Below, piece by piece: positions 62,344 through 64,000 of a stretch of DNA of 64,000 bases (positions are counted from its first letter, which is position 1; the number at the start of each line of letters is the position of its first letter). A program made the position numbers and the translations under genes. Source of the stretch: Cytophagales bacterium (lineage in GTDB: Bacteria > Bacteroidota > Bacteroidia > Cytophagales > Cyclobacteriaceae); NCBI GenBank assembly GCA_017303805.1, contig JAFLBQ010000002.1:62001-126000 (forward strand). The letters run 5' to 3'. The notes beneath the pieces are model-generated. The model searched no databases and had not been told where the DNA came from. It was given only the letters and a program-made list of their open reading frames with translations.

Positions 62344-63054
62344 GTGTACGCGCTTATTCTTTTAGCCATTGCACTTGCACCCGGTGCTGCTATTGGTGTG
62401 TATATCTATCTGAAAGATCATCACGAACGTGAGCCTATCGGGCTTTTAATGCGTGCCTTCCTATTTGGTGTACTTAGCGTAGTGGTTACATTATTTCTTA
62501 GCGGCATCATCGATCAGTTTGTAAAAATTGACGAAAGCAGTTTAACCGAACAGGCTGTGCATGCTTTTATTATCGTGGCTCTGGTGGAAGAATTCAGTAA
62601 ATTCATTTTTGTACGCGGTATCTTGTACCGTAGCAATCATTTTAACGAACCCTTCGATGGCATTGTGTACTCGGTAATGGTAAGCATGGGCTTTGCCACT
62701 TTAGAAAATGTGTTGTATGCCTTTAACGGAGGCCTGGGCACTGCCATTATGCGCATGTTTACAGCGGTGCCCGCGCATGCAACCTTTGCTGTGCTTATGG
62801 GCTTTTATTTAGGCAAGGCCAAGTTCGAACATAAGAAAGGATACTATGCGTTTCATGCGCTGGGTGTAGCTACTCTTTTTCATGGTGCCTACGATTATTG
62901 TTTGTTTGTAGCATGGGTGCCCGGCATTGTACTGGGAGCGTTAGCTTCTTTGGTTATCGGCCTCTGGCTTTCGAAAAAAGCTATCCGCATTCATCAACTG
63001 GCTTCACCATTTAAAAATTCTGGTGCAGATATACCACAGGATTCACAATCCTGA
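62344..63054 (+). CDS. PrsW family intramembrane metalloprotease
   Basis: Membrane protease of 236 residues, family known for cleaving anti-sigma factors within the membrane in Bacillus. Start is GTG at 62344. Visible motifs: EEFSKFIFVRGI (EExxK, glutamates for metal), FATLENVLYAFNGG (FxxxEN), AHATFAVLMGFYLGKA (HA motif) and HGAYDY (HxxxD). About eight hydrophobic segments. The likely substrate is an anti-sigma factor or another membrane protein; the anti-sigma candidate at 9815 is far away in the same genome, so no link is claimed. Confidence 0.9.
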   Translation: MYALILLAIALAPGAAIGVYIYLKDHHEREPIGLLMRAFLFGVLSVVVTLFLSGIIDQFVKIDESSLTEQAVHAFIIVALVEEFSKFIFVRGILYRSNHFNEPFDGIVYSVMVSMGFATLENVLYAFNGGLGTAIMRMFTAVPAHATFAVLMGFYLGKAKFEHKKGYYAFHALGVATLFHGAYDYCLFVAWVPGIVLGALASLVIGLWLSKKAIRIHQLASPFKNSGADIPQDSQS

Positions 63055-63302
63055 GCGTGGGCTGATTTAGGGCGAAGGATCTCGTAACTAAATTCCTGGG
63101 ATTCTTCGCTCAATTCCCCTTCGATCGAACTTGTATTTCGGGTTTCATACAAAACGTAGGCTAATAACCCGCTCAGGATTACAACGATTAGAAAAGACGG
63201 AATGCCTGCTTTGCGCAGGATTGGAGGTGCCGGAAGTAAATCAATCAATCTGAAAATACAGGGGGTAGTGGTTGCTACACCCAGGATTAAAAGGCGTTGC
63301 AC
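62994..63302 (-). CDS. Possible small membrane protein, low confidence
   Basis: A minus-strand frame of 102 codons (GTG start at 63302) with one membrane segment (IPSFLIVVILSGLLAYVLYE) and an acidic tail. It overlaps the end of the PrsW gene on the other strand by 61 bases and the 3' end of the CHY gene. It could be a real small protein using a later start, or noise; only the hydrophobic segment and the 186 uncovered bases support it. Confidence 0.3.
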   Translation of the reverse strand: MQRLLILGVATTTPCIFRLIDLLPAPPILRKAGIPSFLIVVILSGLLAYVLYETRNTSSIEGELSEESQEFSYEILRPKSAHAQDCESCGISAPEFLNGEAS

Positions 63303-63576
63303 AATGTGGACAGGAATTGCGGCATTGCAAATATTCGCTAATTGTTAATTCATAGGCACATGCTCCACATAACACCGCCTTTTGATCAAACTCGTTTTTG
63401 GTCCACACAGTAGCTACATGGCCAGCCTCTTCAGCGTGGCAGGCATAACAAGGATAGTATTTTTGGCAACACTTAAACTTTATCGCAACTACATCCAATG
63501 GCGAGTGCCAATGCACACACCGGGTTTGGTTGTCGATAGCGTTGCCATAAACAGCAAGGTTGCCCACTTTAATCAT
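63241..63576 (-). CDS. CHY zinc-finger protein
   Basis: Protein of 111 residues of the CHY zinc-finger family. The start at 63576 (MIKVGNLAVYGNAIDNQTRCVHWHSP) fits; an earlier ATG at 63642 adds an unlikely extension. The zinc ligands are visible in order: TRCVHWHSPLD, KCCQKYYPCYACHAEEAGH, VLCGACAYELTISEYL, and CRNSCPHCATPFNPGC with final NHY. CHY zinc fingers occur in ubiquitin ligases in eukaryotes, whereas bacterial versions are small and uncharacterised. It is alone on the minus strand. Confidence 0.88.
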   Translation of the reverse strand: MIKVGNLAVYGNAIDNQTRCVHWHSPLDVVAIKFKCCQKYYPCYACHAEEAGHVATVWTKNEFDQKAVLCGACAYELTISEYLQCRNSCPHCATPFNPGCSNHYPLYFQID

Positions 63577-63704
63577 GTTGCACTCATTTTGATAGTTACC
63601 CGGTTGCCCTGCGAAGAGCCTGACTAAATTAGGTCTCCCCAAACCGGAAAGATTCTTGCCCCATCAAAGACTTTGTTCGCTCCTTTGATCCAGATCGAAT
63701 GCGC

Positions 63705-64000
63705 TTACTCCTCTCCACCACCAAATCCACCACTCGTTATCAGGCCACCAAAGAAAAGCGCATTAAAGAATAATTTATTGGTGCCGTACCAATACCCGCG
63801 GAAGGCCGGGTCATCTACAAACAAAATCGCGCGGCCCTGCCCCACGTTGCTCACTTGCAACGAAACGGAGTTCTTGATCTTTTCCAGATTAGTGGGGTGA
63901 ATGTAGCCGCTAAGCAACGGGTTCGCGGTGTATTTAATCACGGTGTTGAACTGACTTTTTGATGGCTCAATAAAGACAGAAGTATTACGCCACACCGGTA
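63705..64000 (-). CDS. M14 family zinc carboxypeptidase, C-terminal end only
   Basis: Open to the right end of the window, so the start and the zinc site lie outside. The visible C-terminus has the typical tail of Bacteroidota M14-like peptidases: PLLSGYIHPTNLEKIKNSVSL, then GQGRAILFVDDPAFRGYWYG and TNKLFFNALFFGGL. These proteins are exported and have a glutamine-amidotransferase-like end. Only the domain end can be judged here. The assignment is by resemblance of this tail. Confidence 0.7.
   Translation of the reverse strand, partial: PVWRNTSVFIEPSKSQFNTVIKYTANPLLSGYIHPTNLEKIKNSVSLQVSNVGQGRAILFVDDPAFRGYWYGTNKLFFNALFFGGLITSGGFGGGEE

Noticed and set aside
1-64000. CRISPR arrays, insertion sequences, prophage
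   Set aside because: No regularly spaced direct repeats, transposase motifs or phage structural genes were seen on reading both strands.

Overview
The window looks like a chromosomal segment of a Bacteroidota bacterium, most likely of the Cytophagales group. The evidence is the gene families present (about 800-residue FtsX-type permeases, a lamin-tail surface protein, a PorE-like OmpA lipoprotein, a giant alpha-2-macroglobulin, LVIVD lipoproteins), the recurring Bacteroidota promoter pattern (TTG or TTTG, about 17-21 bases, then TAnnTTTG) and the near absence of Shine-Dalgarno sequences. Genus cannot be set from the sequence. Gene density is high and most of the window is ordinary chromosome with no prophage, transposase or CRISPR array.

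Layout. 1-13.9 kb: the end of an S9 peptidase, a PhrB-type photolyase, an overlapping trio of two LVIVD lipoproteins and a putative outer-membrane protein, a DUF1801 protein, a beta-propeller/amidohydrolase fusion, an ECF sigma factor with a putative membrane anti-sigma partner, and a large ABC-type permease. 13.9-15.6 kb: an AT-rich islet with two exported proteins of unknown function; the first has its signal-peptide frame displaced from the only nearby ATG by a run of 11 C plus an AC repeat. 15.6-27.6 kb (minus strand): alpha-2-macroglobulin, an RluB-type pseudouridine synthase with a long disordered tail, ScpB, a DksA-like protein with a histone-H1-like tail, and a lamin-tail surface protein. 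27.7-30.9 kb (plus): asd, a DASH-type cryptochrome and lemA. 30.9-37.7 kb (minus): the translation operon rimP-nusA-infB, preceded by ugd-uxs for UDP-xylose. 37.9-43.5 kb: acyl-CoA dehydrogenase, rpsU, a XerC/D-like recombinase, hpf, then metK, an RsmI-like methyltransferase and a hydrolase on the other strand. 43.6-52.8 kb: lysA, an MFS transporter, a flavoprotein, tRNA-Phe (minus), a heme-motif/FG-GAP lipoprotein, and an iron-sulfur electron-transfer operon into which a DUF6922-like/AbiEii-type toxin-antitoxin pair is embedded without gaps. 52.8-64 kb: PorE-like lipoprotein, a second FtsX permease, a ferritin-like/VIT1 iron transporter, a YgiD-type dioxygenase, a luciferase-like monooxygenase, small exported proteins, a PrsW-type protease, a CHY zinc-finger protein and the end of an M14 peptidase.

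The items most worth a second look are the C-tract/displaced-frame lipoprotein at 14.1 kb, the toxin-antitoxin pair translationally coupled inside the Fe-S operon at 50.5-51.5 kb, and a hairpin in the predicted leader of rimP-nusA-infB. Small RNAs without obvious hairpins could have been missed, and product names rest on motif recognition without database searches.
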